Shown piece after piece: positions 1 to 11,810 of a DNA stretch of 64,000 nucleotides. The DNA is from Treponema sp. Its GTDB lineage: Bacteria; Spirochaetota; Spirochaetia; Treponematales; Treponemataceae. Location of the stretch: contig JAHAZJ010000149.1 of the NCBI GenBank assembly GCA_018385315.1, positions 1 through 64,000 on the forward strand. Direction: 5' to 3'. Below the pieces are notes generated by a model. It searched no databases and was not told where the DNA came from. It saw nothing but the letters and a program-made list of their open reading frames with translations. Both the position numbers and the translations under genes were made by a program. Within the stretch, counting starts at the first letter, position 1; every line of letters starts with the position of its first letter.

Positions 1-183
1 TATATATTTTCCAAGAGAAAAATACAAGTCAATCAAAGTTCTGTTTACTGATGAATATGCCTTTATATGTGCATTTTTTATCATCAAAACTACATTCTCA
101 AAATCTTTTTCCCATTCCTCAGACAAGTCGTATGGAGTTTCTATATTTACTGAGTTATTTTGCCGTAATGCTTTTGTGTTCAT
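1..183 (-). CDS. Partial DUF1016/YhcG-like (PDDEXK nuclease family) protein, N-terminus only; continues off the left edge
   Basis: Minus-strand ATG at 183..181 opens MNTKALRQNNSVNIETPYDLSEEWEKDFENVVLMIKNAHIKAYSSVNRTLIDLYFSLGKYI..., resembling the DUF1016 N-terminal domain ('VNRxLIxLYxxxGxxI'). Starts 4 bp after the hsdM stop. Confidence 0.55.
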   Translation of the reverse strand, partial: MNTKALRQNNSVNIETPYDLSEEWEKDFENVVLMIKNAHIKAYSSVNRTLIDLYFSLGKYI

Positions 184-187
184 CTAA

Positions 188-1669
<1,482 letters not shown>

Positions 1670-1721
1670 TTATTTGTTATTTTCAAAATATTTGCGGGTT
1701 TTCGCTTTGCGGAAACTCGTG

Positions 1722-1752
1722 GCTTAAAAATGACAGGAGGTCATTTTTAAGC
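1722..1752 (-). other. Perfect 13-bp inverted repeat between hsdR and hsdM
   Basis: GCTTAAAAATGAC-AGGAG-GTCATTTTTAAGC (plus strand); the mRNA-sense loop is CTCCT. Confidence 0.8.
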
Positions 1753-1760
1753 ACTCATTT

Positions 1761-4565
1761 TTATGCTGCCTTTCCGTAGAATAAGTATTTAGATATAATC
1801 TGCATTTCATTATTTAATTTGTCTGGTCCAAAAATTGGAATTGCTTTTACAAATAAATCATGTTTTGCATTATTAAGTTCAATATTAGTTACACAGCCGT
1901 TTTGCACGATATATTCTGCAATCTGCTGTACAATTTCAACTTGTTCAGTAGTAAACTTTCTCCATGCTTGTCCACAGTAAAGATTGAAGTAACTACCAAA
2001 TCTTCGCTTTAATGAAACAAGTTCTTTTTCAATCTTAAATCCATATCTTACTAGCTGAATAAGATTCGTTAAAACTCCAAGTTCAGTTTCTTTATTAAGC
2101 GGTTTTACGTTTCCAGTTTCACCGTCTAAAGTCTGATAGCAAGTCCATAAGAATTCTGACTTGAACTGATTATTATAAGCAATAAGTTTCTTTTCCAAAT
2201 CTTTGAGCATAGAATAAGTAATAGCAACTTTTTCCTGATTGTAAAGAATTCTTAAAGCTTCAACTTCATCTTTGTTATCTTCAAGATATTTTTCGAATGT
2301 ATCAATGTATTGTTTAGCCTGTTCTTTAGAGAAGCCTGCCGAAACTAAAGTATCTGTTTTTTCTACTGCAATCTTTATAAATCCTGCATTAATTTCAAGT
2401 AGCTTTTTACGAGCTTTCAAATTATTAATCAATGCTGAAATTAAAATCTTTCGTTCTTTGTTTTCATCATTAATATCTTTGTATTCTGGCAGTTTGTATG
2501 TTTCAGGCGCGATTGCCTCATAAATATTCATTGCAAGCTGTTTTACTGTAATGCTGCCAAGTAATTCATTAAGCTCAATTAAATCTTCTGCTTCTGCCTT
2601 TTTATTCACATTAGACAAATATCCGGCAAGCAAACTTAAGTTTTCATCAGGTACTTCGCCATGTGCAAGATGTTCTAGTAAGTCTTTTAAAGATAAAATC
2701 TTTTTGCCAGGTCCTTTGCCAGGAGTAGGCATAGACTTTTCATGTTCTGTTACACCAACTGCATCAACAAGATAATAACAGTCTTTAGAATTAGCGTTAG
2801 TTGTAACATTTCGAAGTTTATCATCAGCAATTGTACGGCAGCCACGGCCTTTCATCTGCGTATATAAAACTTCAGAATTTATATCCCTCATAAATACAAG
2901 TATTTCAAGAGGTCTAACATCAGTTCCTGTTGCAACAAGAGTTACCGTGATTGCAATACGGAAATCTTTGTTGTTTCTAAAGTCACTAATAAGCTGATTC
3001 GAATTTCCTGATTTACAAGTAATGAGCTGGGCGAAATGTTCCGGCAATTTTTTATCAGGAAATTCATCTTTGAAAACTTTTTCAATTGCTTTCAAAATAT
3101 CTTGAGCATGACTTTCTTTTTTAGCAAAAAATAGAGTTTTAGGAATCATATACCAGTTCTTTTCTCTTTCTGGATATAATGATTCATAAATTGCATCTTT
3201 ATATGCTCGAACTACAGTTTCAATTTGAGAAGGTACTACAACACTTCTGTCAATTTCTGTCTTTGTAAACTGTTTTTCTTCTTTTTGTTTCTGTGTTTGA
3301 GATTGACCAGTCCAGTTCGAAACTTTCTTTACTTTTTCGCCGTCTTTAAGAGTTCCACCAGCTTCTGAAATCTCAGTCTTAATTCTATAAACACGTGGAG
3401 GTACGTTAACGCCATCAGCAATCGATTTTTCAAGAGTATAATTTACAACACGATTCTTATTAAAGAAAGCTTCTGCTTCTGGAGTAGGAGTTGCTGTTAA
3501 ACCAATGATTTTTGCGTTTGAGAAATATGTGAGAACTTGCTGCCAGTCTCCATAAATAGAACGGTGACATTCATCAATAATAATTACATCGAAGAAATCT
3601 GGTGGCAAAAGAACATTACCTATAAGCTGTACCTGCTTTCCTGGAGTATCTTCATCGTGCTCCATTTCTTCATCATCATCAGGCTCATCAACTTCTTGAC
3701 CAGTGAGGGCTGCAAAAAGTCTTTGGATTGTAGAAATAACGACACTGGCGTTTCCAATCTTTTCAACATTTCTAAGACGGTGAACAATATATTCATCAGA
3801 GAAAGCATTTCCTGTTTCTGTTAATTTATAAGTTCCAAATTCACCTTCGGCCTGTTTTCCAAGATTATTACGATCTACAAGGAAAAGAACTCTTTTTGCT
3901 CCCATGTAATTTAATAGACGGTAGGCGGCTGTACAGGCTGTAAAGGTTTTTCCTGCTCCTGTTGCTAAAACAATAAGAGCTTTTTTAAGGCCTTGCTTAA
4001 AAGATATTTCAAGATTAGTTATTGCTTCTGCCTGACATTCTCGTAAACCTTTTTGTCCAACAGGTGGAAGAGCCGGAAGTTTTGCAAATTGTGAGTTAAT
4101 ATCATCGCCAGCAAGATTTACAATTTCTTTAGGAGTAAACATCTTTTTAAGAACTTTATAACTTGGCTCTGATTCCCGCATATCCTTAAAAAGCAACATA
4201 TTTCCATTACAAAGAAAAATAAAAGGAAGTGGAGTTTTCCAAGCTTGTACCCAATTAGGAAGAATATTTCCGTAATTCTGTGCTTGTTCAGCAACTTCAA
4301 GACCAAGTTTATTTTCTTCTCTTTTAGCTTCAAGAACAGCAATAGCCTTTCCATCAAGATACAAAATGTAGTCAGCTTCAAGATTACCTTTCATAAGATT
4401 TTCTTCAACAGCCTGAGCATTTACAGCATCAAGAGTAAAGTCATCACGAGGAACAACAGTCCAGCCAGAATCTTTCAACATCTGATTAATTTTTACACGA
4501 GCTTTCTGTTCTGGTAAAAGTGAATCTAAATCATATGTATTATGGTGTATCTTGTATTCAGCCAT
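1761..4565 (-). CDS. hsdR: Type I restriction enzyme R subunit (DEAD-box translocase/endonuclease)
   Basis: HSDR_N-like N-terminus (ADYILYLDGKAIAVLEAKR), Walker A LATGAGKTFT, DECHRS box, ATGTDVRPLE helicase C motifs. Confidence 0.95.
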   Translation of the reverse strand: MAEYKIHHNTYDLDSLLPEQKARVKINQMLKDSGWTVVPRDDFTLDAVNAQAVEENLMKGNLEADYILYLDGKAIAVLEAKREENKLGLEVAEQAQNYGNILPNWVQAWKTPLPFIFLCNGNMLLFKDMRESEPSYKVLKKMFTPKEIVNLAGDDINSQFAKLPALPPVGQKGLRECQAEAITNLEISFKQGLKKALIVLATGAGKTFTACTAAYRLLNYMGAKRVLFLVDRNNLGKQAEGEFGTYKLTETGNAFSDEYIVHRLRNVEKIGNASVVISTIQRLFAALTGQEVDEPDDDEEMEHDEDTPGKQVQLIGNVLLPPDFFDVIIIDECHRSIYGDWQQVLTYFSNAKIIGLTATPTPEAEAFFNKNRVVNYTLEKSIADGVNVPPRVYRIKTEISEAGGTLKDGEKVKKVSNWTGQSQTQKQKEEKQFTKTEIDRSVVVPSQIETVVRAYKDAIYESLYPEREKNWYMIPKTLFFAKKESHAQDILKAIEKVFKDEFPDKKLPEHFAQLITCKSGNSNQLISDFRNNKDFRIAITVTLVATGTDVRPLEILVFMRDINSEVLYTQMKGRGCRTIADDKLRNVTTNANSKDCYYLVDAVGVTEHEKSMPTPGKGPGKKILSLKDLLEHLAHGEVPDENLSLLAGYLSNVNKKAEAEDLIELNELLGSITVKQLAMNIYEAIAPETYKLPEYKDINDENKERKILISALINNLKARKKLLEINAGFIKIAVEKTDTLVSAGFSKEQAKQYIDTFEKYLEDNKDEVEALRILYNQEKVAITYSMLKDLEKKLIAYNNQFKSEFLWTCYQTLDGETGNVKPLNKETELGVLTNLIQLVRYGFKIEKELVSLKRRFGSYFNLYCGQAWRKFTTEQVEIVQQIAEYIVQNGCVTNIELNNAKHDLFVKAIPIFGPDKLNNEMQIISKYLFYGKAA

Positions 4566-4826
4566 AAGATTCTTCCATTCTTCACATAGTTAAATATTAT
4601 AGGAAGATTATAGCACATAACTCTGCATTTTTGTAGACAAAGATAATGTAAGCAAGCCTGTAAGCAAGCCGAGGCCTGACTTGCAAGATACTTTTTTCTT
4701 TTTCTGAAGAATACAAATTTTCAACATATTCATTCAGTCCAGTATTTTCATAGGCTCATTATACAGGTTTTATTCTGCATTTTAAGAATAATTCTATAAA
4801 ATGTATATCTTTACTAAATGTTCTGG

Positions 4827-5798
4827 TTATTTTTCTGAACCATCCATTGTAATGATTCCGCCCTTGTCATCGAACTTCAATTCACGGAATTTTACGTTAC
4901 GTTTCTGATTTACACCATTTGAACGTTCACAGTCATGATAGAATAAATACCATTTTCCTTTATATTCAAGAATTGAGTGATGTGTTGTCCATCCTAATAC
5001 TGGTGTTAAGATTACGCCACCATATGTAAATGGTCCGTATACACTTTTTGATGTTGCATAACATAAAAGGTGTGTTGTTCCTGTTGAATATGTAAAGTAG
5101 TATGTGTCGCCTTTTTTGAACATCCAAGGATCTTCGAAGTAACGGCGTTCTTCATCACCACCTGTTAATGGTTTTCCATTTTCGTCTAAAATAACAATAT
5201 CTTTTGGTTCTTCTGCAATTTCAGTCATATTGTCTTTAAGAAGAGCAATTTTTGCTGTACATGCCAATTCTGAACCCTGTGGTTCTTTATTGTCTGCAGA
5301 CCATTTATTGTTTCTGTACTGATCAAGCTGTCCACCCCAAATTCCACCAAATGTAAGATAATATTTTCCATCTGTATCTGGGAAAGTACATGGGTCAATA
5401 CTGTATGTACCCTGAATATAGTCTGGTTCTGGTTTAAAAGGACCTTCTGGTTTATCACCAATTGCAACACCAACACGGAACATACCGTTTTTATCGCGAG
5501 CAGGGAAATAGAAATAATATTTTCCATTTTTTTCGACGCAATCTGGAGCCCAAAGTTGTTTTGAAGCCCATTTTACGTCTTCAAGTTTAAGAACGCAGCC
5601 ACAATCACGTGGAAGTGTATTTTCATCTTGCATTTCATAAACATGGTAATCTTTCATATCATACTGATCACCATTATCATTGTTTTCAACATCAATATCT
5701 TCGTCATGAGATGGGTAAATGTAGATTTTACCATTGAATACATGAGCCGAAGGGTCAGCTGTGTAAAGATCATTTACCAAAGGTCTTTTTTGAATCAT
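4827..5798 (-). CDS. Glycoside hydrolase family 43-like protein
   Basis: N-terminal NDLYTADPSAHVFNGKIYIYPSHDED and later FEDPWMFKKGDTYYFTYSTG, five-bladed beta-propeller GH43 signatures. ATG at 5798 preferred: GGAGAAAAAC precedes it, and the track start at 5810 is a TTG. Confidence 0.85.
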   Translation of the reverse strand: MIQKRPLVNDLYTADPSAHVFNGKIYIYPSHDEDIDVENNDNGDQYDMKDYHVYEMQDENTLPRDCGCVLKLEDVKWASKQLWAPDCVEKNGKYYFYFPARDKNGMFRVGVAIGDKPEGPFKPEPDYIQGTYSIDPCTFPDTDGKYYLTFGGIWGGQLDQYRNNKWSADNKEPQGSELACTAKIALLKDNMTEIAEEPKDIVILDENGKPLTGGDEERRYFEDPWMFKKGDTYYFTYSTGTTHLLCYATSKSVYGPFTYGGVILTPVLGWTTHHSILEYKGKWYLFYHDCERSNGVNQKRNVKFRELKFDDKGGIITMDGSEK

Positions 5799-5884
5799 GT
5801 TTTTCTCCAAATCAGGATTATTTTTATAATCTCATTGTATATAAAATTACTCAACGGACAATCAGAAGATTTACCTAAATTTAC

Positions 5885-6811
5885 CTAAATAATGGAACCT
5901 GGTGCTTCGGATTCTGCATTTCTTGCTGCACACCATGTTCCTTTTTTTAATGCTTGTTCAAAATTTTTACTTTTCAGGTATTCGTAGATAAAACCAGCGT
6001 TAAAACTGTCTCCACAAGCTGTTGTATTTACGGCTTTTACTTTTTCTGTTGGACATTCTGCAAAAGCACCACAATTAGCAGCAAAAGTCGACTTTATACC
6101 TCTTGTAACCACAATAATATTGTTTAATTCTTTACTGATTTTGGTAATTTGATTTTTTAATTCAGTTTCAGATATTTTTTCAAATTCTGAACCTGGTAGA
6201 AATGTCTTTACAAATTCTTCATCGTTAATTTTAATTATATCTGGAGTGACAGATTTTAATGTTTTTTCCATATCTGCACCAATGTAATCTGCAAGAAAAA
6301 GCTTGCCCTTATCTTTAGCCATTCCCCCAATTGTTGCATATAAATCCTCATGCCATATTCCAGGTCTGCTTCCTGCTAAAAGTACTGCATCTACCAAAGG
6401 AAAAGCTTCATAAATGAGTTTTAAAATTTTAATTTCTTGAGAATCAACTTCAAGGGGTGTTCCGTTAATTTCAACAGGTTCTCCAACTACAAGTTCTGTT
6501 GTACTTCCATTTTTTGAATCTAAAAGAGTCCAGCATTCTCTTGTAAAACCAGGAATTGTAACAGTTTGAACTTCTAAATCATCATTGGCCGCAAGGTTTA
6601 AAAATAAATCCAGATTCTTTTCACCTGCAGGGCAAATACTAAGGGAACATCCTTTTTCCAGCTGATTTAAAACTCGTGCTGAATTAATTGCTTTTCCAGA
6701 GGCATACTGTGTGTAATACTTTGAGCGATTTACTTTTGATAAAGAGATTGATTCAAAAGTAACTGAACGTTGGATTGTTGTGCTTAAACATATACATAAA
6801 ATACGTGACAT
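5885..6811 (-). CDS. PfkB-family carbohydrate kinase
   Basis: GKAINSARVLNQLE substrate-binding motif and C-terminal AVNTTACGDSFNAGFIYEYL (PfkB signature 2). ATG at 6811 (MSRILCIC...) preferred over the longer track ORF. Confidence 0.85.
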   Translation of the reverse strand: MSRILCICLSTTIQRSVTFESISLSKVNRSKYYTQYASGKAINSARVLNQLEKGCSLSICPAGEKNLDLFLNLAANDDLEVQTVTIPGFTRECWTLLDSKNGSTTELVVGEPVEINGTPLEVDSQEIKILKLIYEAFPLVDAVLLAGSRPGIWHEDLYATIGGMAKDKGKLFLADYIGADMEKTLKSVTPDIIKINDEEFVKTFLPGSEFEKISETELKNQITKISKELNNIIVVTRGIKSTFAANCGAFAECPTEKVKAVNTTACGDSFNAGFIYEYLKSKNFEQALKKGTWCAARNAESEAPGSII

Positions 6812-6913
6812 ATACTGTATTTTATATGCAAAAACATAAAAATATTCTATAATATAATTCCAAAATCGAAAAAAAAATGAGAGTAAATTAATATAATTAT
6901 TTAGGAGCATTTC

Positions 6914-7816
6914 ATGCCAGAAACATTACGTAACAAGTTTCAATCTCTTTTTGCAGAATTAACATCTGCTTCAAAAGCTGCTGCCAAAATTGATGAAACT
7001 TGTATTTATCAGCCAGCAAACTTGGGAACAAGAAAATACATGGATTATCTTTTAAAAGATAATTTTCTTGAAGGTTCGGGCTTAGGAAATATTGAAAATT
7101 TTAAAAAGTTTTATGATTTAATTGTAAATGAAGGAAAAACTGGTGTTATTATGATGGAGCATTTCTCTAATACAGATTTACCATCAATTTTATATCTTCT
7201 TGAACATTCTGGTTACGATTGGGCTGCTGATATGGCAAAACGTGTAGTTGCAATTGCCGGCATGAAATTAAATGAAGCCAGTGCCGGTGTTCGTGCATTT
7301 ACAGAAAGTTTTACTCGTGTTGTAATTTATCCAACAAGAAGTCTTGATGCTTTAAAGGGTAAAGTATCTGATGAAGAATATGAAGAAGAAGAAAAACGCG
7401 CTAGAAAAATTAACTTTGCAGCTATGAGGGCAATGGATGCTTGTAAAAAGCGTGGAGAAATCATTCTTGTATTCCCAAGTGGAACTCGTTATAGACCAGG
7501 AAAACCAGAAACAAAACGCGGTTTAAGAGAAATAGACAGTTATCTTCGTTTGTTTGATATTATGCTTCCAGTTTCAATTAATGGACATATTTTACATATT
7601 AATCCAGAAGCGGCTGATGATATGCTTGCGGATTTTATTGTTCCATCTGTTGTAAGAATGACTGCCAGCGAAGTTGTTGAATGTAAAGCCTTTAGAAACA
7701 GTGTTCTTGAAAAGCTTCCTGCAGATTATGAAGATCCAAAGCAGGCAACTGTAGATGCTGTTATGGAATTAATGGAAAATCAGCATGATTTAGTAGAAAA
7801 GGAGATGTCAAAATAA
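6914..7816 (+). CDS. Glycerol-3-phosphate / 1-acylglycerol-3-phosphate acyltransferase-like protein
   Basis: MMEHFSNTDLPSI (HX4D-like acyltransferase box) and LVFPSGTRYRPGKPETKRG. Confidence 0.7.
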   Translation: MPETLRNKFQSLFAELTSASKAAAKIDETCIYQPANLGTRKYMDYLLKDNFLEGSGLGNIENFKKFYDLIVNEGKTGVIMMEHFSNTDLPSILYLLEHSGYDWAADMAKRVVAIAGMKLNEASAGVRAFTESFTRVVIYPTRSLDALKGKVSDEEYEEEEKRARKINFAAMRAMDACKKRGEIILVFPSGTRYRPGKPETKRGLREIDSYLRLFDIMLPVSINGHILHINPEAADDMLADFIVPSVVRMTASEVVECKAFRNSVLEKLPADYEDPKQATVDAVMELMENQHDLVEKEMSK

Positions 7817-8545
7817 ATGAAAATCGTAAATACAAAAGAAGAATTAAGTAGAACAAGTTATCCTGGACGTGGAATTATTGCTGGTCTTAGTGAAGATGGA
7901 AAATATGCTGTTTCTGCATATTGGACAATGGGTCGTAGTGCAGGAAGCCGTAACCGTGTTTTTGTTACAGAACAGGAAGATGGAAAAGATGTTATTCGTA
8001 CAAAAGCATTTGATCCTTCTTTAATTGCTGGTGACCCAAGTCTTATTATTTATGCTGCTGTTCGTGAATTAGGAAATCAGACAATTGTAACAAATGGTGA
8101 TCAGACAGATACAATTTATGAAGGATTAAAAAAAGGCATGACTTTTGAGCAGTCACTTCGTTCAAGAAAATATGAACACGATGCTCCAAATTATACACCT
8201 CGCATTTCTTCATTGCTTACAGTTGAAGGTGGAAAGTATGATTATGCTCTTTCGATTTTAAAGAGCGATGATGGAAATCCTGATAATACATTGCGTTTTA
8301 CTTACACTTATGATTGCCCACAGAAGGGTGAAGGTCATTATATCCACACTTACATGGAAGATGGAAATCCTCTTCCAAGTTTTCAGGGTGAACCTGTAAA
8401 AGTTGAAGTAAAAGGTGATATTGATTCTTTTGCAAATCTTATTTGGACTTCATTGAACGAAGATAATAAAGTTTCTCTTTTTGTTCGCTATATTGATTTA
8501 GCAACTGGAAAATCAGAAACTCGCATTTTCAATAAAAATAAATAA
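7817..8545 (+). CDS. IMP cyclohydrolase-like protein (PurO-type)
   Basis: YPGRGIIAGLSEDGKYAVSAYWTMGRSAGSRNRVF and ALSILKSDDGNPDNTLRFTYTYDCPQKGEGHYIHTY, characteristic of the archaeal-type/PurO IMP cyclohydrolase family. Confidence 0.7.
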   Translation: MKIVNTKEELSRTSYPGRGIIAGLSEDGKYAVSAYWTMGRSAGSRNRVFVTEQEDGKDVIRTKAFDPSLIAGDPSLIIYAAVRELGNQTIVTNGDQTDTIYEGLKKGMTFEQSLRSRKYEHDAPNYTPRISSLLTVEGGKYDYALSILKSDDGNPDNTLRFTYTYDCPQKGEGHYIHTYMEDGNPLPSFQGEPVKVEVKGDIDSFANLIWTSLNEDNKVSLFVRYIDLATGKSETRIFNKNK

Positions 8546-8564
8546 ATATTTGGCAGGCTGTATT

Positions 8565-9203
8565 ATGAGTAGTTTTGTAAAGGGATTTAAACTTTTGGTT
8601 GTAAATGCACTTTGGGTAATTTGTAGTCTTCCAATTTTTACAATAGGTGCTTCATCTTGTGCAGCCTGCTATGTATGTTTAAAACTTTTAAATGAAGAAG
8701 ACGGAAATGTGGTTTCCTGGTTCTTTAAATCATTTAAGGAAAATTTTAAGCAGGGGACGATTATCTGGCTGTTTATTGCTCCTGCTTTTTACGCTGTAAC
8801 CCTTTGCTGGGGACTTTTAACAGGTGATGATGCAGAGTTTTTTGGAAAAATGGGATGTTTAGCTTTTATTCTTGTTTTTGCAGTTTCCATGATTTTTATA
8901 TTTCCTCTCATGGCCCATTATCACAATACAATTAAAGTGTTTGTAAGAAATTCTTTTCTTCTTGGTTTACAATATTTAACTAAAACTCTAATTGCAGTAA
9001 TTCTTGCTGCCCTAGTTTTTATTTTGTGGTCATTAACTCCTAAAACCATGATTGCAGGCATTTTCTTTATGCCAGGTCTTTTATTTTTTATTATGTCATT
9101 CTATGCAAATCCAATTTTCCAACAATTAGATAACAAAAAGAAAGTTGTAGTAGAAGATATTGAAGAAAATGATGGTGATGAGTCAGAAGAGGTTGAAAAA
9201 TAA
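8565..9203 (+). CDS. YesL/DUF624-family integral membrane protein
   Basis: FVKGFKLLVVNALWVICSLPIFTIGASSCAACYVCLKL plus several hydrophobic segments. ATG at 8565 preferred over TTG at 8550. Confidence 0.65.
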   Translation: MSSFVKGFKLLVVNALWVICSLPIFTIGASSCAACYVCLKLLNEEDGNVVSWFFKSFKENFKQGTIIWLFIAPAFYAVTLCWGLLTGDDAEFFGKMGCLAFILVFAVSMIFIFPLMAHYHNTIKVFVRNSFLLGLQYLTKTLIAVILAALVFILWSLTPKTMIAGIFFMPGLLFFIMSFYANPIFQQLDNKKKVVVEDIEENDGDESEEVEK

Positions 9204-9280
9204 AAATGATTTTACATTCGAGTTTATGCGACCTGGTTAATATCATTGTGTAAAACCGTTTTTTACTCTATATTGGATTT

Positions 9281-10456
9281 ATGAAAGAACTTGAACTTAA
9301 ATATGGATGTAATCCTAATCAGAAACCTGCAAAGGTATTTATGGAAAATGGCGATCTTCCAATCACTGTTGTAAATGGAAGACCTGGATACATTAACTTG
9401 CTTGATGCGTTAAACGGCTGGCAGTTAGTAAAAGAATTGAAAGAAGCAACTGGGCTTCCTGCTGCTACATCTTTTAAACACGTTTCTCCTGCAGGTGCTG
9501 CAGTTGGACTTCCTTTAAGCGATACTCTTAAAAAAATCTACTTTACAGATAATGTTGAATTAACTCCACTTGCATGTGCTTATGCCCGTGCTCGTGGTGC
9601 TGACCGTATGTCTTCCTTTGGTGACTTCATTTCTCTTTCTGACGAATGTGATGAAGCTACTGCTTTGTTGATTAAAAAAGAAGTTTCTGACGGTGTAATT
9701 GCTCCAGGTTATTCTGAAAAGGCTTTGGAAATCTTAAAAGCTAAGAAAAATGGAAACTACTGTGTAATTCAGATTGATCCAAACTATGTTCCAGAAGCAA
9801 CAGAAAAGAAACAGGTATTTGGTGTTACATTTGAGCAGGGACACAATTTCCTTAAAATTGACGAAGAATCTGCCCTTTCTAACATTGTTACAAAAAACAA
9901 GACAATGTCTGAAGATGACAAGAGAAACCTTCTTATTTCTCTTATCGTTCTTAAATATACACAGTCTAACTCAGTTTGTTTCGTAAAAGACGGACAGGCA
10001 ATTGGTATTGGTGCAGGTCAGCAGAGCCGTGTTCACTGTACTCGCCTTGCTGGTCAGAAAGCTGATAACTGGTGGTTACGCCAGAGTCCACAGGTTTTAG
10101 GACTTCAGTTTGTAGATGGAATTAAACGTGCAGACCGTGATAACGCAATTGATGTTTATATTGGCGAAGAATACATGGATGTTCTTGCTGAAGGTAAATG
10201 GCAGAATATCTTCAAAGTAAAACCAGAAGTATTTACTCGTGAAGCAAAAGCAGAATGGATTTCAAAGAATACAAATGTTGCTCTTGGTTCAGATGCATTC
10301 TTCCCATTTGGCGATAACATTGACCGTGCTAAAAAATCTGGTGTAACAGTAATTGCTCAGCCAGGTGGTTCAGTGAGAGATGATTTAGTAATCCAAGCTG
10401 CTGACGGCTACGGAATGGTAATGGCATTTAATGGTATAAGATTATTCCACCACTAA
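9281..10456 (+). CDS. Phosphoribosylaminoimidazolecarboxamide formyltransferase (AICAR transformylase), single-domain form
   Basis: LKYGCNPNQKPA, TSFKHVSPAGAAVG, GIGAGQQSRVHCTRLAGQKA, C-terminal GIRLFHH; no fused MGS-like IMP cyclohydrolase domain. Confidence 0.93.
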   Translation: MKELELKYGCNPNQKPAKVFMENGDLPITVVNGRPGYINLLDALNGWQLVKELKEATGLPAATSFKHVSPAGAAVGLPLSDTLKKIYFTDNVELTPLACAYARARGADRMSSFGDFISLSDECDEATALLIKKEVSDGVIAPGYSEKALEILKAKKNGNYCVIQIDPNYVPEATEKKQVFGVTFEQGHNFLKIDEESALSNIVTKNKTMSEDDKRNLLISLIVLKYTQSNSVCFVKDGQAIGIGAGQQSRVHCTRLAGQKADNWWLRQSPQVLGLQFVDGIKRADRDNAIDVYIGEEYMDVLAEGKWQNIFKVKPEVFTREAKAEWISKNTNVALGSDAFFPFGDNIDRAKKSGVTVIAQPGGSVRDDLVIQAADGYGMVMAFNGIRLFHH

Positions 10457-10474
10457 TTTGAAGAAACAAAAATA

Positions 10475-10505
10475 AAAAAGACTGTTCAAGTGAACAGTCT
10501 TTTTT
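10475..10505. terminator. Bidirectional intrinsic terminator
   Basis: AAAAAGACTGTTCA-AG-TGAACAGTCTTTTT, between convergent genes. Confidence 0.9.
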
Positions 10506-10508
10506 ATT

Positions 10509-11075
10509 TTAAAACTTAAGTATAAGTCCAATAATTGCACCCATTACAAACCACATAAATGGGTGTATCTTTTTTAGTGGTTTTATTTGCAAAAGTCCTA
10601 GTGTAATCGATGCAAAAATAATCAAGTTCCATTGTGGGGAAATCGATGTTTCAGTAATTTTGAATAGCGAAACCCTACAAATACTATAAACTGCAACTGC
10701 AATTATTGCAGCAACGGCAGGCCTGATTGTGGAGAAGGCCGACTGGACAAAAGGGTTTTTATTAAATTTTGAAAAGAAAGCTGCAATTATACAAATTATG
10801 ATAATACTAGGTGTTACAAGACCTAATGTTGAAATAATACCACCAATTGGTCCTAAAGTCTGGTAACCAACATAGGTTGCCATATTAATTCCTAAAGGTC
10901 CGGGAGTAGATTCACTTACAGCAATCATATTTGTAAGCTCTTCCATGGTAAACCAGTCAAACTTTTCTGTAAGCTCCATTAAGTATGGCAGTGTAGCAGG
11001 ACCTCCACCAACTGCAAAAAGTCCGATTTTGAAAAATTCCCAGAAAACTAAAAGAGCAAGCATAAAGTTATTCAT
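10509..11075 (-). CDS. Chromate transporter family protein (half-size ChrA)
   Basis: FWEFFKIGLFAVGGGPATLPYL and ESTPGPLGINMATYVGYQTLGPIGGIISTLGLVTPS motifs. Confidence 0.9.
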   Translation of the reverse strand: MNNFMLALLVFWEFFKIGLFAVGGGPATLPYLMELTEKFDWFTMEELTNMIAVSESTPGPLGINMATYVGYQTLGPIGGIISTLGLVTPSIIIICIIAAFFSKFNKNPFVQSAFSTIRPAVAAIIAVAVYSICRVSLFKITETSISPQWNLIIFASITLGLLQIKPLKKIHPFMWFVMGAIIGLILKF

Positions 11076-11649
11076 TTTCTCCCTCCTGTCTTCTAAGATG
11101 TTCTGTTTTTTCTTTAATTAAATCGGCAATAATTCCTGCAGCTGCTGCTAATAAAACCAAAATGATTGTTGGGATTTTTGTAAAGAAACCTAATAGTAAA
11201 ACTGCAAGAAAAACTAATTCTGTAAAAAGATTCTTAAGGCTTTTTTTACAAAGATTAATAACCGTATTACACAGTAGTGCACAAACAACACCACGCACCC
11301 CCTGTAAGGCATGCTGAAACCATATATTATCCATAAAATTCTTAAGGAACATTGCAATAATAGTAATAATCAAAATAGATGGAAAAATCATTCCCAAGGT
11401 TGCAAAAATTCCCCCAGAAATTTTGTTTTTCTTATAACCAACAAATGTTGCTGTATTAACTGCAATGATACCTGGTGTACATTGTCCAATAGCATAGCAA
11501 TCAAGTAATTCTTCTTCGGAAACCCATTCTTTTTTCTGAACAAGTTCATGTTCAAGCATTGGCAGCATTGTAAGTCCACCACCAAAGGTCATTCCTCCAA
11601 TCTTAAAAAAAGACCAGAAAAGTTCTAAGTTAAGTTTTATTTTACTCAT
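11068..11649 (-). CDS. Chromate transporter family protein (half-size ChrA)
   Basis: FWSFFKIGGMTFGGGLTMLPML and IGQCTPGIIAVNTATFVGYKKNKISGGIFATLGMIFPS; overlaps the downstream homologue by 8 bp. Confidence 0.9.
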   Translation of the reverse strand: MSKIKLNLELFWSFFKIGGMTFGGGLTMLPMLEHELVQKKEWVSEEELLDCYAIGQCTPGIIAVNTATFVGYKKNKISGGIFATLGMIFPSILIITIIAMFLKNFMDNIWFQHALQGVRGVVCALLCNTVINLCKKSLKNLFTELVFLAVLLLGFFTKIPTIILVLLAAAAGIIADLIKEKTEHLRRQEGENE

Positions 11650-11810
11650 GGGTAAATTATAACATTTAAATTATTAAAAATCTCAAGAATAACAAAAGAG
11701 CTAGGTGTAACACTAAAAATATTAATCAAGAAAAAATCAGTAGAATCTATTACTATTTTTTTTAATTTACTTTTATTAAGTACTGTTTTTCTATATAATA
11801 TTTGTTTACG

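Noticed and set aside
4648-4670. Direct repeat GTAAGCAAGCC x2 upstream of hsdR, considered as a CRISPR or operator
   Set aside because: Only two 11-bp copies separated by 1 bp; too little to call an array or operator.
9204-9280. TTTTACA...TGTAAAA complementarity before the AICARFT gene, considered as a purine regulatory element
   Set aside because: Short arms with a loop of about 30 nt; expected by chance in AT-rich DNA; no match to the purine riboswitch core.
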